A stretch of 64,000 bases of DNA from Anaeromassilibacillus sp001305115 (lineage in GTDB: Bacteria; Bacillota; Clostridia; Oscillospirales; Acutalibacteraceae), in NCBI GenBank assembly GCA_042854365.1, contig AP031437.1:372001-436000 (forward strand), written 5' to 3'. Below, piece after piece: positions 16,179 to 24,946 of the stretch (within the stretch, counting starts at the first letter, position 1; every line of letters begins with the position of its first letter). Below the pieces are notes generated by a model. That model saw nothing but the letters and a program-made list of their open reading frames with translations. It had not been told where the DNA came from and made no database searches. A program made the translations under genes and the position numbers.

Positions 16179-16928
16179 TTACTTCTTGAGGATTCTCTTT
16201 AAATAGGCTACGTCCAGCAGGTTCACGGTCTCGAAATTTCCTTTATAAAACACGGCCCAATTATTGAATACACAGGGCAATTCCTTTGCTTTTTGTAATG
16301 TATCGACCTGAATAAACGATACAGGTACGTCATTCGCTGCGCAGTACTGCCGAATGGTCTCCACGCTTTGATGGATATAGGGACACTGCATATCATAGTA
16401 AATGGTTAATTCCTGATTTGCAATTTTCCCAATTTTTGCATTTGGGGCGAATCGCGGTGTTGTTCCATCAAAAGAACACGCAAGCAGTTCATAGCCTGGA
16501 TCGGCCGTATCAACGCACTCAAAGCCAAATTCTTTTGCAAATGCTTGATCGGAAAGCCAGGGCTTTTGCCTTTTTGCGCCAAGCATACAAATGCCGGATT
16601 TTCCCTTCTCTTTGGCATCCGCGAAACAATACTCCATCAGCGCCTTCCCATACCCTTTTCCTTTGTAGTTGCCAGAAACCCACAAGCAATATAGGTAATA
16701 GTAGTTGTCGCCAACTACAGGAACCCAAGCGGTTTCGAGAGGCGCATATTCGATAAAGACGGTTGCCTTTTCGTTCAACTTCCGAAAGACATGACCCTCT
16801 GGAAGCCGGTCTGAAAGCCATTGTCTCTTTGCTTCCACCCCCGGATGGGGCTTCCTGCTGCGAATGATACAGCACAAATGCTCGTGTAATAGGTTTTCGG
16901 ATGTTAAATTTATAAACTCTGTATCCAT
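16179..16928 (-). CDS. GNAT N-acetyltransferase with C-terminal YoaP-like domain
   Basis: 249 residues in two parts. Residues ~1-140 are a GNAT fold with the acetyl-CoA P-loop region 'LWVSGNYKGKGYGKALMEYC'. Residues ~165-249 are a thioredoxin-like YoaP domain: 'LTIYYDMQCPYIHQSVETI' (a CPYI position where thioredoxins have CxxC) and 'FINNWAVFYKGNFETVNLLD'-type end. This matches the B. subtilis YoaP-type arrangement. The acetyl acceptor is unknown. ATG 16928 follows AAAGAGG. It is a single gene convergent with hemW and not linked to the heat-shock operon. Confidence 0.85.
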   Translation of the reverse strand: MDTEFINLTSENLLHEHLCCIIRSRKPHPGVEAKRQWLSDRLPEGHVFRKLNEKATVFIEYAPLETAWVPVVGDNYYYLYCLWVSGNYKGKGYGKALMEYCFADAKEKGKSGICMLGAKRQKPWLSDQAFAKEFGFECVDTADPGYELLACSFDGTTPRFAPNAKIGKIANQELTIYYDMQCPYIHQSVETIRQYCAANDVPVSFIQVDTLQKAKELPCVFNNWAVFYKGNFETVNLLDVAYLKRILKK

Positions 16929-17130
16929 ATGGACCTCTTTTCTCCATGGTTCTGGTGAGTACGATCCCTTGCTGTGGTCTCACTATTTTGAGAAGAATCC
17001 AATACTTTGGAAGAGCGGTACACTCTTTAATCAAAGAATCTGCCTGCTGAGGAAAGGAAACAATGGAAAGCCGATGCATTTACTTGGAATCAATCCTTGT
17101 AGGAGCGACTCTTTTATCCATCCTCTTGAA

Positions 17131-17173
17131 TAGAACAAAACCAGGACAGGGGACAAAGAGGCCCTGTCCTGGT
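17131..17173 (-). terminator. Terminator of the hrcA-dnaJ operon
   Basis: ACCAGGACAGGG/CCCTGTCCTGGT (17140-17151 with 17162-17173). Reading the minus strand it is followed by TTTTGTTC. It is 5 bases past the dnaJ stop. Confidence 0.85.
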
Positions 17174-17177
17174 CCGG

Positions 17178-18326
17178 TTATGCTTTTTTATCGTCGAACA
17201 TCTCTTTAATTTTGTCGAAAAAGCCTTTGCGTTTTTGGTAGTTTTTCTCTTCCGCGCAGCTATCAAATTCTTGTAAAAGTTGCTTCTGCTTTTGAGAGAG
17301 ATTTTTGGGGACTTCGATGGTCATCCGGACATATTGATCTCCCCGGCCCCTGCCGTTGATATGGGGGATTCCCTTTCCTTTGAGTTTAAACACATCCCCG
17401 GGTTGTGTGCCCTCACGCACTTGGTAACTTACACGTCCGTCAATGGTCGGTACGGTTACCTCAGCACCGAGTGCCGCTTGCGTAAATGTGATCGGCATTT
17501 CACACCATACATCGTCCCCGCGGCGCTCAAAGATCGGATGCGGCCGCACATTTACATAGACATGTAAATCGCCGCTAGGGCCGCCGTTTGCACCTGCATT
17601 GCCTTGTCCGGAAACATTGAGCATCTGGTCATTGTCAACACCGGCAGGGATGTTGATCTCAATCGTCTTTTGTTTGCGCACGCGTCCGCTGCCGTTGCAA
17701 GTGTGGCAGGGAGATTCGATCACGCGGCCAGTACCGCCGCAGCGGTCACAGGTCCGCGCGGTCTGTACCACGCCAAACGGCGTACGCTGGTTGATACGTA
17801 CTTGTCCCGAGCCGCCACACTGAGGGCAGGATGCTGGACTGGTTCCCTTCGCGGCGCCTGTGCCGCCGCAGTCCGGACACGACTCAATTTTGTTGAAGGA
17901 TATGGTTTTTTTACAACCTTTTGCAGCTTCCTCGAAGCTGATGTTGACGACTCCCTCCGTATCGCTGCCGCGGCGCGGCGCATTTGGATTGGCACGGCGC
18001 GCGCCGCCGCCAAAGCCGCCAAAAAAGCTGTTGAAAATATCCCCCAAGTCGATGTCGCCGGTGAACGGGCTGCCGCCTGCACCGCCACCGAAGTTGGGGT
18101 CCACCCCGGCATGGCCGAACTGGTCGTACCGGGCCCTTTTATCTTTGTCCGAGAGTACCTCATACGCCTCATTGACTTCTTTAAATTTTGCCTCCGCCTC
18201 TTTGTCCCCCGGATTGAGATCCGGGTGATATTTTTTTGCCAATTTGCGGTAGGCTTTTTTTATTTCGTCTTCGGTGGCGTTCTTTGGCACACCCATCACT
18301 TCATAAAAATCCCTTTTATCGGCCAC
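17178..18326 (-). CDS. dnaJ: Chaperone protein DnaJ
   Basis: 382 residues: J domain (residues 1-70) with the HPD motif in KYHPDLNPGD, a Gly/Phe-rich segment, four CxxCxGxG zinc repeats (CPDCGGTGA, CPQCGGSGQ, CDRCGGTGR, CNGSGR) and the C-terminal substrate-binding domain. It delivers unfolded clients to DnaK and stimulates its ATPase. GTG 18326 with GGAG upstream starts the family N-terminus ADKRDFYEVMG; the frame extends further upstream without homology. Last gene of hrcA-grpE-dnaK-dnaJ, after a weak hairpin that may reduce read-through from dnaK. Confidence 0.97.
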   Translation of the reverse strand: MADKRDFYEVMGVPKNATEDEIKKAYRKLAKKYHPDLNPGDKEAEAKFKEVNEAYEVLSDKDKRARYDQFGHAGVDPNFGGGAGGSPFTGDIDLGDIFNSFFGGFGGGARRANPNAPRRGSDTEGVVNISFEEAAKGCKKTISFNKIESCPDCGGTGAAKGTSPASCPQCGGSGQVRINQRTPFGVVQTARTCDRCGGTGRVIESPCHTCNGSGRVRKQKTIEINIPAGVDNDQMLNVSGQGNAGANGGPSGDLHVYVNVRPHPIFERRGDDVWCEMPITFTQAALGAEVTVPTIDGRVSYQVREGTQPGDVFKLKGKGIPHINGRGRGDQYVRMTIEVPKNLSQKQKQLLQEFDSCAEEKNYQKRKGFFDKIKEMFDDKKA

Positions 18327-18494
18327 ACCTATCACTCCTACAAATGCGCAAGCCGCCTCAGCTCTGTCTGGAAATCTCTGCCCACGCGAACTCTCATTTT
18401 TATGCGGCACAGCCGCGTTCTCTATCCTATCAGGTTTTCCGCCTGTTGTAAATCACTTTTAGAGAAAATCCACTTCGCCATTTTACGGGTGAAA

Positions 18495-18527
18495 GCTGTT
18501 GTGGGTATCATCCACACCCACAACAGC
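18495..18527 (-). terminator. Hairpin between dnaK and dnaJ
   Basis: 12-base perfect stem GCTGTTGTGGGT/ACCCACAACAGC. On the minus strand it is followed only by TTTC, so it probably acts as a partial terminator or mRNA-stability element that sets dnaK above dnaJ. Confidence 0.6.
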
Positions 18528-18578
18528 CTTACCATCGTTTATCAGGAACGAATACTGCCATGCAGTACGCCCGAAAGT

Positions 18579-20423
18579 TTATTTATTGTTGTTGTCATCG
18601 ACGTCCTTGTACTCTGCGTCATAGACCGGATTGCCGTTTGTATCCTGCGCCGGGGCCCCCGCATTATCTGCCGGCTGGCCGCCTTGCGGTGCAGCTGCCT
18701 TATACAGCTTTTCGGAAACGGCATACAAAGCTTTTTGCAGTTCTTCTGTACGGCTCTTGATGTCCGCGACATCATTGCCGGAAACCGCCTGCTTCAGCGC
18801 ATTGGACTTTGCTTCCAGGTCGCTCTTGTCAGAGGCGTCCATCTTATCGCCGCTGTCCTTTATCAGTTTTTCGACCGAGTAGCAGAGATTCTCCGCCTCG
18901 TTCTTTGTATCGACCTCTTCGCGGCGCTTTTTATCCTCTGCGGCATACTTTTCCGCATCCTTGACCGCCTTGTCGATGTCGTCCTTGCTCATATTGGAAC
19001 TGGAAGAAATCGTGATGTGCTGCTCTTTGCCGGTTGCAAGGTCCTTTGCAGAAACGTTGACGATGCCGTTTGCATCGATGTCGAACGTGACCTCGATCTG
19101 GGGGATGCCGCGCGGTGCAGGTGCAATGCCGTCCAACTTGAACAGCCCCAACTGCTTGTTATCGCGCGCGAATTCACGTTCACCCTGCAGTACGTTGACT
19201 TCGACCTGTGTCTGGCCATCCGCAGCCGTGGAGAAGATCTGGCTCTTCTTAGTCGGGATGGTGGTATTGCGCTCGATTACCTTCGTCATGACGCCGCCCA
19301 TGGTCTCAACGCCGAGGGACAGGGGCGTGACATCCAGCAACAACAGGCCTTCGACTTCGCCGCCGAGCACGCCTGCCTGCAATGCAGCGCCAATGGCAAC
19401 GCATTCATCCGGGTTGATGCCCTTGAACGGCTCCTTGCCAGTCAGCTTCTTAACCTCTTCCTGAACAGCCGGGATTCTGGAAGAACCGCCGACGAGCAGA
19501 ACCTTGCTGATCTGGCTGAACTGCAAACCGGCGTCCTGCATAGCCTGACGAACCGGGCCAATGGTCTTTTCTACGAGGTCAGCGGTCAGTTCATTGAACT
19601 TTGCGCGGGTCAACGTCATATCGAGATGCTTTGGACCGGTGGCATCGGCGGTGATAAACGGCAGGTTGATTTGGCTCGAAGTCATGCCGGACAGTTCGAT
19701 CTTTGCCTTTTCTGCCGCTTCCTTCAGTCTCTGCATCGCCATCTTGTCGCCGGAGAGATCAATTCCGCTCTCCTGTTTAAAGGAGCTGACCATCCAATCG
19801 ATGATGCGCTTATCAAAATCGTCGCCGCCCAAACGGTTGTTGCCAGCAGTTGCAAGAACCTCCTGAACACCGTCGCCCATCTCGATGATGGAAACGTCGA
19901 ATGTACCGCCGCCGAGGTCATACACCATGATCTTCTGCTCTTCGCCCTTGTCGATGCCATAGGACAGAGCAGCTGCGGTCGGTTCATTGATAATGCGCTT
20001 TACATCAAGACCGGCAATCTTGCCGGCATCTTTTGTAGCCTGACGCTGTGCGTCGGTGAAGTATGCCGGAACAGTGATAACCGCAGAGGTGACCGTTTCG
20101 CCCAGATAGGCCTCTGCATCTGCCTTCAGCTTTTGCAAAATCATTGCAGAAATTTCCTGCGGGGTGTAGCTCTTGTCGTCGATAGCCACTTTATAGTTGG
20201 AACCCATCTCTCTCTTGATGGAAGAAATGGTGCGGTCTGGATTCGTGATCGCTTGGCGCTTTGCCACCTGACCCACCATGCGCTCGCCAGTTTTGGAGAA
20301 TGCCACTACGGACGGCGTTGTACGCGCCCCTTCTGCGTTGGCAATTACGACCGGCTCGCCGCCCTCAATTACGGCTACGCAGGAATTTGTTGTACCAAGG
20401 TCAATACCAATTGTCTTACTCAT
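18579..20423 (-). CDS. dnaK: Chaperone protein DnaK (Hsp70)
   Basis: 614 residues of standard Gram-positive DnaK type, without the 24-residue insertion seen in Gram-negative DnaK. Signature GIDLGTTNSCVAV at the N-terminus, IYDLGGGTFDVS-type phosphate 2 motif (here MVYDLGGGTFDVSIIEMG), and 'VLLVGGSSRIPAVQEEVKKL', then the substrate-binding domain and a lid ending in an acidic, Asp/Asn-rich tail. ATG 20423 follows GGAGG. A 946-codon open frame on the opposite strand is a codon-bias shadow. Confidence 0.98.
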   Translation of the reverse strand: MSKTIGIDLGTTNSCVAVIEGGEPVVIANAEGARTTPSVVAFSKTGERMVGQVAKRQAITNPDRTISSIKREMGSNYKVAIDDKSYTPQEISAMILQKLKADAEAYLGETVTSAVITVPAYFTDAQRQATKDAGKIAGLDVKRIINEPTAAALSYGIDKGEEQKIMVYDLGGGTFDVSIIEMGDGVQEVLATAGNNRLGGDDFDKRIIDWMVSSFKQESGIDLSGDKMAMQRLKEAAEKAKIELSGMTSSQINLPFITADATGPKHLDMTLTRAKFNELTADLVEKTIGPVRQAMQDAGLQFSQISKVLLVGGSSRIPAVQEEVKKLTGKEPFKGINPDECVAIGAALQAGVLGGEVEGLLLLDVTPLSLGVETMGGVMTKVIERNTTIPTKKSQIFSTAADGQTQVEVNVLQGEREFARDNKQLGLFKLDGIAPAPRGIPQIEVTFDIDANGIVNVSAKDLATGKEQHITISSSSNMSKDDIDKAVKDAEKYAAEDKKRREEVDTKNEAENLCYSVEKLIKDSGDKMDASDKSDLEAKSNALKQAVSGNDVADIKSRTEELQKALYAVSEKLYKAAAPQGGQPADNAGAPAQDTNGNPVYDAEYKDVDDNNNK

Positions 20424-20503
20424 AATCTATACCTCCAGTTTTGATTCGGTTGTTTTCGTCAGTAATTTATATTTGGAAGGGGGATTGCGGGATGGCGAAC
20501 CGC

Positions 20504-21100
20504 TCAGTTTGCAACCACGACCGTTGCATGCCGGACGACTTTGTCGCCGATCTTATATCCCTTCTGATAAACCTGTGCGACCACATTTTCCGCTGCGCTC
20601 TCGTCATCGATGTGCGATACAGCATTGTGTAACTCCGGGTTGAACGCCTCCCCTGCGACGCCCATCTCGGCCACGCCTAGCTTTTCCAGTGCCCTTTTCA
20701 GCTGTGTCTGGACCATTTCAACGCCCTTGCGCAGATCTTCGACACTGCACTCCTGTTGCTCGAGCGCGCGCTCCAGATTGTCTGCCACCGGCAGAAATTC
20801 CAGCACCGCTGCGGCTGTCGCGTCGGAATAAATCGCCGCTTTTTCACGCTCGGTCCGCTTGCGGAAATTGTCATATTCCGCTGCGGTGCGCAAAAATTGA
20901 TCTTTTTGCTTTTTCAGGGCCTCCTCTGCTTCTTCAAGCTTTTTCTGCATCGCTTCTTTCTCTGCTTTGGCCTTTTTGCCGCCAAAGCCTCCTTTGTCCT
21001 TTTTGTCTGCCTTTTCCGCTTGTTCGGAAGCCTCCGGCTCCGCGCTCGCCTGCGGTTCAGTTCCGGCCTCTGTCTGCGGATTCTTTTCCTCCGTATTCAA
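20504..21100 (-). CDS. grpE: Nucleotide exchange factor GrpE
   Basis: 198 residues. A ~60-residue Glu/Ala/Lys-rich N-terminal tail, a long dimerisation helix ('KKQKDQFLRTAAEYDNFRKR' with the family's AEYDNFRKRT) and the C-terminal beta domain that inserts into DnaK ('GEAFNPELHNAVSHIDDE'). It releases ADP from DnaK and acts as a thermosensor. It lies between hrcA and dnaK as in other Firmicutes. Confidence 0.97.
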   Translation of the reverse strand: MNTEEKNPQTEAGTEPQASAEPEASEQAEKADKKDKGGFGGKKAKAEKEAMQKKLEEAEEALKKQKDQFLRTAAEYDNFRKRTEREKAAIYSDATAAAVLEFLPVADNLERALEQQECSVEDLRKGVEMVQTQLKRALEKLGVAEMGVAGEAFNPELHNAVSHIDDESAAENVVAQVYQKGYKIGDKVVRHATVVVAN

Positions 21101-21151
21101 CTGCCCGGACCCTCCTTCGTTTTAAATTGCGCCTTTTGCGCTCTATCATGA

Positions 21152-22192
21152 TTAAGCATTATAATCCATCAATTCGGTAAGCATTTTTCCCACTGCATCG
21201 GATAGATACTCCATGTGGGAGATCACCTTCGCATAATTCATGCGCATGGGACCGATGATCGCCAGCGCACCGGCATCTTTGCCTCCAACGGTATAGCGGG
21301 AGATCACCACACTGGAATCTTTCAATTCCGGCCGGCCGGTCTCATCGCCGATCAGTACCTTCACACTCTTGCTCCGCTGTTCCAACAGACGGTTCAATTC
21401 ATCCGCCCGTGCCAAAAAATCCATCATCCGGCGCGCCGTAAGGGAAAGTTCTGGATAAAAAAGGAGATTCGTCTGTCCCTCCATACAGATTTCCGCCTGC
21501 ATGGAATCCCGAGCAACATCGAGAACGGCCATGAACGCAGAGGACATCAGGATCGCCATTTCTCCCATCGAGGCCGCCATATTCTGAATAAAGGCGGGCG
21601 TTACCTCTGAAACGGGCATTCCAGCCAACCGCTCATTGAACACCCGGAAAAACACCCGTAAGATTTCTTGGGACAGATCAAAATCGCAATGGAATACGCG
21701 CGTTTTCATGGTCCCAGCAGAGGTCATCAAAATAACCATCGCTGTCCGGCGACTCGTCTGTACGAACTGGATCGCGCGGATATTGGCGCCACGCCCGCTC
21801 GGTGTAGTTGACACTGCGGCAAACCGCGTAGCGGCTGCCAGAACTCTGGAGACGCCGTCCAGCAACTTTTCTGGGTCATAGGCGCTGGAGAGCAGCTGGC
21901 TGTCCAGGAAACGCTTCTCCTCGCGGGTGACGGGCTTTCTTTTCATCAGGGTGTCGATATAAACTCGATACCCCATCTGTGTGGGCACTCTGCCCGCCGA
22001 GGTGTGCGGTTGGTCCAAAAGTCCCATTTCGGCCAAATCGCTCATTTCGTTGCGAACAGTGGCAGAAGAGACCGCAAAGTCTAGGTTGTCACAAAGCGCC
22101 TTTGAACCGACTGGCTCGCCGGTAGAAACATACAATTCGACGACTGCTGCCAGGATTTTTTTCTTCCGTTCGCTGAGTTCCAACCTTCCCAC
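21152..22192 (-). CDS. hrcA: Heat-inducible transcription repressor HrcA
   Basis: 346 residues. Winged-helix N-terminus 'LSERKKKILAAVVELYVSTG' and 'SSATVRNEMSDLAEMGLLDQ', the DNA-binding region typical of HrcA, then a GAF-like middle and a C-terminal 'GPMRMNYAKVISHMEYLSDA' motif. HrcA dimers bind CIRCE; GroEL keeps HrcA active, and heat stress titrates GroEL. First gene of its own operon, immediately downstream of a perfect CIRCE, so it is autoregulated. Confidence 0.97.
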   Translation of the reverse strand: MGRLELSERKKKILAAVVELYVSTGEPVGSKALCDNLDFAVSSATVRNEMSDLAEMGLLDQPHTSAGRVPTQMGYRVYIDTLMKRKPVTREEKRFLDSQLLSSAYDPEKLLDGVSRVLAAATRFAAVSTTPSGRGANIRAIQFVQTSRRTAMVILMTSAGTMKTRVFHCDFDLSQEILRVFFRVFNERLAGMPVSEVTPAFIQNMAASMGEMAILMSSAFMAVLDVARDSMQAEICMEGQTNLLFYPELSLTARRMMDFLARADELNRLLEQRSKSVKVLIGDETGRPELKDSSVVISRYTVGGKDAGALAIIGPMRMNYAKVISHMEYLSDAVGKMLTELMDYNA

Positions 22193-22214
22193 CTCTTTTA
22201 TTTAGGTTTTAGTT

Positions 22215-22241
22215 TTAGCACTCTTTTAGATCGAGTGCTAA
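22215..22241 (-). promoter_or_regulatory. CIRCE operator
   Basis: TTAGCACTC (22215-22223), a 9-base spacer and GAGTGCTAA (22233-22241): an exact match to the consensus HrcA-binding inverted repeat, located between the promoter and hrcA. Confidence 0.98.
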
Positions 22242-22252
22242 CTCTAGTTATT

Positions 22253-22281
22253 AATTTATCATTACTTTGCCCGATTGTCAA
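22253..22281 (-). promoter_or_regulatory. Sigma-A promoter of the hrcA operon
   Basis: On the minus strand TTGACA (22281-22276), a 17-base spacer and TAAATT (22258-22253), 11 bases upstream of CIRCE. HrcA bound to CIRCE would block initiation or clearance. Confidence 0.85.
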
Positions 22282-22885
22282 TAAGATAAATGTAAATTAA
22301 TTATGAATCTGCCAAGAGAAAACCAAACAATTTGCGCAAAAATCGGAAAAGAGGAAGGCTAGATATGCTCTTTGCAATTTTGGGCGTCTTCCGAGCAGCC
22401 TTTTGGTACGGTTTTCCCTACACAATATAGAAGGAACCCCTCTTGACCTGGCAGAACCCTTTGAGCGGTTCCATCGATAGAGCGATTGCTTGGATTCTGC
22501 TTTATCCTGGGGTACATGAACAAACAGGTCGAATCGTTTCTGACGGTGGATTTCCAGTGGATATTTGAGATGGTATATTTTATTGGTATTGTGTTCGTTT
22601 GAAATAAGTTTGATTCAGCTGATTCTCTCACGGATCCAATGGCGGCCAGTGAGAGAATCAGCCCCGCTCAATGAACTTGTTTTGGCAAGAACTCTGTTAC
22701 AGCTGATTGGAAAGGAGGATTTCCTACATTGAGAGGTCTTTACCTATGGCCTGTGTTTACCAGAACGGTACAATTGTTTTTGATCGAAAGGCACTGTATA
22801 AAAAGCAGGCTGTCCACTTTCCAGAGTTTCCCGAAAAGCAAGGAAAATCGAGAGGGATTTCCTGTAATTTTGCCTGGACAAACTC
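22282..22885. other. Gene-poor intergenic region with a long-stem hairpin
   Basis: No confident gene. A perfect 14-base inverted repeat (22618-22631 with 22649-22662, 17-base loop) lies in the middle. A GAGGAAGG-preceded ATG at 22366 encodes a short hydrophobic peptide (MLFAILGVFRAAFWYGFPYT) that stops after 21 codons. AAAGGAGG precedes TTG 22729 (frame to 22971) and an ATG at 22746 (frame to 22892), but neither product looks like a protein family. It may be the remains of a decayed gene. Confidence 0.4.
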
Positions 22886-22914
22886 TTGCTAAAATTCGGA
22901 AAATGGCCTATAAT
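22886..22914 (+). promoter_or_regulatory. Promoter of the NifU-like/GGGtGRT operon
   Basis: TTGCTA (22886-22891), a 17-base spacer and a perfect TATAAT (22909-22914). The predicted start is about 45 bases before the first start codon. Confidence 0.75.
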
Positions 22915-22967
22915 CAACATGTATGGTGGTTAAACCAAGGAAACTTGAAACCGAAAGGAGTACCGAT

Positions 22968-23660
22968 ATGAATTATTCCCATGAAGTGGAAAACATGTGT
23001 CCTGTAGCCAAAGGTCCCCATCACGGTCCCGCACCCATCCCGGAGGAGGGCAAGTGGGTAAAAGCCTACGAGATCAAAGACATCTCCGGCCTGTCCCATG
23101 GTGTGGGCTGGTGTGCACCGCAGCAGGGCGCTTGCAAATTGACCCTGAATGTAAAAGATGGCATTGTGCAGGAGGCTTTGGTGGAAACCCTGGGCTGCTC
23201 CGGCATGACCCATTCTGCCGCTATGGCAGCAGAAATTCTCCCGGGTAAGACTCTGTTGGAGTGCTTGAATACCGACCTCGTTTGCGATGCAATCAACGTC
23301 GCAATGCGCGAGATATTTAAGCAGCTGGCCTATGGCCGCAGCCAGACCGCGTTCTCCGAGGATGGTTTGCCGATCGGCGCAAGCCTGGAAGACTTGGGCA
23401 AGGGCCTGCGTTCCCAGGTTGGCACTATGTTCAGCACGGGTGCAAAGGGCGTCCGCTACATGGAGATGGCCGAAGGCTATGTTCTCAAGACCGCTCTGGA
23501 CGAAAACAATGAGGTCATCGGCTATCAGTTTGTCAAACTTGGCAAGATGATGGAAGATATCCGCCACGGTGTGGACCCGAAGACTGCTTATGAGCAGAAT
23601 ATCGGCCAATATGGCCGCTTTGACGGCGCGGCGAAGTACATCGATCCGCGTGAAGAATAA
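22968..23660 (+). CDS. NifU-like iron-sulfur scaffold protein of the GGGtGRT pair
   Basis: 230 residues. The core resembles the IscU/NifU N-terminal scaffold fold: 'GACKLTLNVKDGIVQEALVE', then TLGCSGMTHSAAMAAEILPG, where Cys and following residues align with the scaffold's cluster-binding loop, and NTDLVCDAINVAMREIF with a further Cys. Additional Cys residues are at positions ~11 (NMCPV) and ~47 (GWCAPQQGAC). The C-terminal ~70 residues are an extension not present in IscU. ATG 22968 follows AAAGGAG. The gene pairs with the GGGtGRT gene 90 bases downstream, an association conserved in anaerobic bacteria. Probably an Fe-S assembly or Fe-S-dependent enzyme subunit; the client is unknown. Confidence 0.8.
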   Translation: MNYSHEVENMCPVAKGPHHGPAPIPEEGKWVKAYEIKDISGLSHGVGWCAPQQGACKLTLNVKDGIVQEALVETLGCSGMTHSAAMAAEILPGKTLLECLNTDLVCDAINVAMREIFKQLAYGRSQTAFSEDGLPIGASLEDLGKGLRSQVGTMFSTGAKGVRYMEMAEGYVLKTALDENNEVIGYQFVKLGKMMEDIRHGVDPKTAYEQNIGQYGRFDGAAKYIDPREE

Positions 23661-23749
23661 TTCGGCAGGGAACATACCGAACTTTCCAAATCAGGCGTAT
23701 CCCAACTGGGGGATCGCTGAAGAAAGCAGAATAAAGGAGGACAACTTAC

Positions 23750-24757
23750 ATGGCTAACGATGTCAAGTTTGAAGGTAAAGAAAGAAGAATGCCCAAAATC
23801 GAAAAGTGCCTTGCCGAGTATGGCCTTGCCAGCCTCGAAGATGCGCGCGACCTTTGCCTGAGCAAAGGAATCGATGTGGATAAAATTGTCAAGGGTGTAC
23901 AGCCCATTGCGTTTGAGAACGCCAGCTGGGCGTATACATTGGGTTGCGCAGTTGCTCTGAAGAAGGGTTGCGCTTCCGCCGCAGATGCTGCAGAGTCAAT
24001 CGGCATTGGCTTGCAGGCATTCTGCATCCCGGGTTCTGTTGCAGAGAACCGTAAGGTTGGTCTGGGCCACGGCAACTTGGGCGCACGGTTGCTCCGCGAC
24101 GAAACCAAGTGCTTTGCATTCCTCGCGGGTCACGAGTCCTTTGCTGCGGCAGAAGGTGCAATCGGCATTGCCAAGACGGCAAACCGTGCCCGTAAAGAGC
24201 CGCTCCGCATTATCCTGAATGGCTTGGGCAAGGATGCTGCATACATCATTTCCAGAATCAATGGTTTCACCTATGTGAAGACCGATTACGACTTCTTCAA
24301 CGACGAGTTGACCGTTGTGGAGGAAAAGGCATTCTCCGAGGGCGAGCGTGCGGCAGTCAAGTGCTACGGCGCAAATGACGTCCTCGAAGGTGTTGCGATT
24401 ATGAAGAAGGAGGGTGTGGACGTCTCCATCACCGGTAACTCCACCAACCCGACCCGCTTCCAGCATTTGGTTGCTGGTACTTATAAGAAATGGGCAATCG
24501 AGAATAACCGTCCGTATTTCTCCGTTGCTTCCGGCGGTGGCACAGGCCGTACCCTGCATCCGGACAATATGGCGGCTGGCCCGGCTTCCTATGGCTTGAC
24601 CGACTCTATGGGCCGTATGCATGGCGATGCACAGTTCGCAGGTTCTTCTTCTGTTCCGGCGCACGTCGAGATGATGGGCTTGATCGGAATGGGCAACAAC
24701 CCGATGGTTGGTGCGACTGTGGCATGTGCAGTTGCCGTATATGAGGCCTGCAAATAA
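23750..24757 (+). CDS. GGGtGRT protein (uncharacterised family)
   Basis: 335 residues with the family-defining SGGGTGRTLHPDNMAAGP motif at about residue 260 (PF14057-type). Other conserved-looking blocks are 'CIPGSVAENRKVGLGHGNLG', 'CFAFLAGHESFAAAEGAIGI', 'VDVSITGNSTNPTRFQHLVA' and the C-terminal 'GLIGMGNNPMVGATVACAVA'. The glycine-rich loops suggest nucleotide or cofactor binding, but no reaction has been assigned to this family to my knowledge. No signal peptide or membrane helix, so cytoplasmic. ATG 23750 is preceded by AAAGGAGG. It follows the NifU-like gene in the same transcript, and both genes show a codon usage rich in GGC, AAG and TCC that looks highly expressed. Confidence 0.9.
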   Translation: MANDVKFEGKERRMPKIEKCLAEYGLASLEDARDLCLSKGIDVDKIVKGVQPIAFENASWAYTLGCAVALKKGCASAADAAESIGIGLQAFCIPGSVAENRKVGLGHGNLGARLLRDETKCFAFLAGHESFAAAEGAIGIAKTANRARKEPLRIILNGLGKDAAYIISRINGFTYVKTDYDFFNDELTVVEEKAFSEGERAAVKCYGANDVLEGVAIMKKEGVDVSITGNSTNPTRFQHLVAGTYKKWAIENNRPYFSVASGGGTGRTLHPDNMAAGPASYGLTDSMGRMHGDAQFAGSSSVPAHVEMMGLIGMGNNPMVGATVACAVAVYEACK

Positions 24758-24819
24758 TTGGACAATCGGGTTGCCAGATAGCCCGGCAAGCCTGATTGAG
24801 AGAGTAATATAAAAAATGT

Positions 24820-24946
24820 TCAAAGCTCCCGCAGATGGGCGGGACGCTTGCCAGCACGCTGCGGCGTGCTGGCTCCGGTCGCAAAGCGTCCGGGAAGGCG
24901 GTTTATACCGCCTTTTAGCGTCCCGTGTGCCGGGGGCTTTTTCTCT
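24820..24946 (+). terminator. Branched terminator-like RNA after the GGGtGRT gene
   Basis: The outer stem AAGCTCCC (24823-24830) with the CGGGGGCTTT region (24931-24940) ends in TTTTTCTCTTTT. Inside are GGGACGCT (24841-24848) with AGCGTCCC (24917-24924), hairpin GCCAGCACGC/GCGTGCTGGC (24849-24872), and hairpin AAGGCGGT/ACCGCCTT (24895-24914). GGGACGCT can alternatively pair with AGCGTCCG at 24885-24892, which would break the outer fold. This is far more elaborate than a simple terminator. Confidence 0.65.

Noticed and set aside
17604..20444. 946-codon open frame on the + strand opposite dnaJ and dnaK
   Set aside because: It is the well-known antisense shadow of dnaK caused by codon bias; the product is Cys/Leu/Phe-rich without domains, lacks a ribosome site, and dnaK/dnaJ on the other strand are beyond doubt.
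22729..22971. 80-codon frame with TTG behind AAAGGAGG
   Set aside because: The ribosome site is good, but the product has no family resemblance, runs through the NifU-like promoter and overlaps that gene's start; noted only in the intergenic entry.
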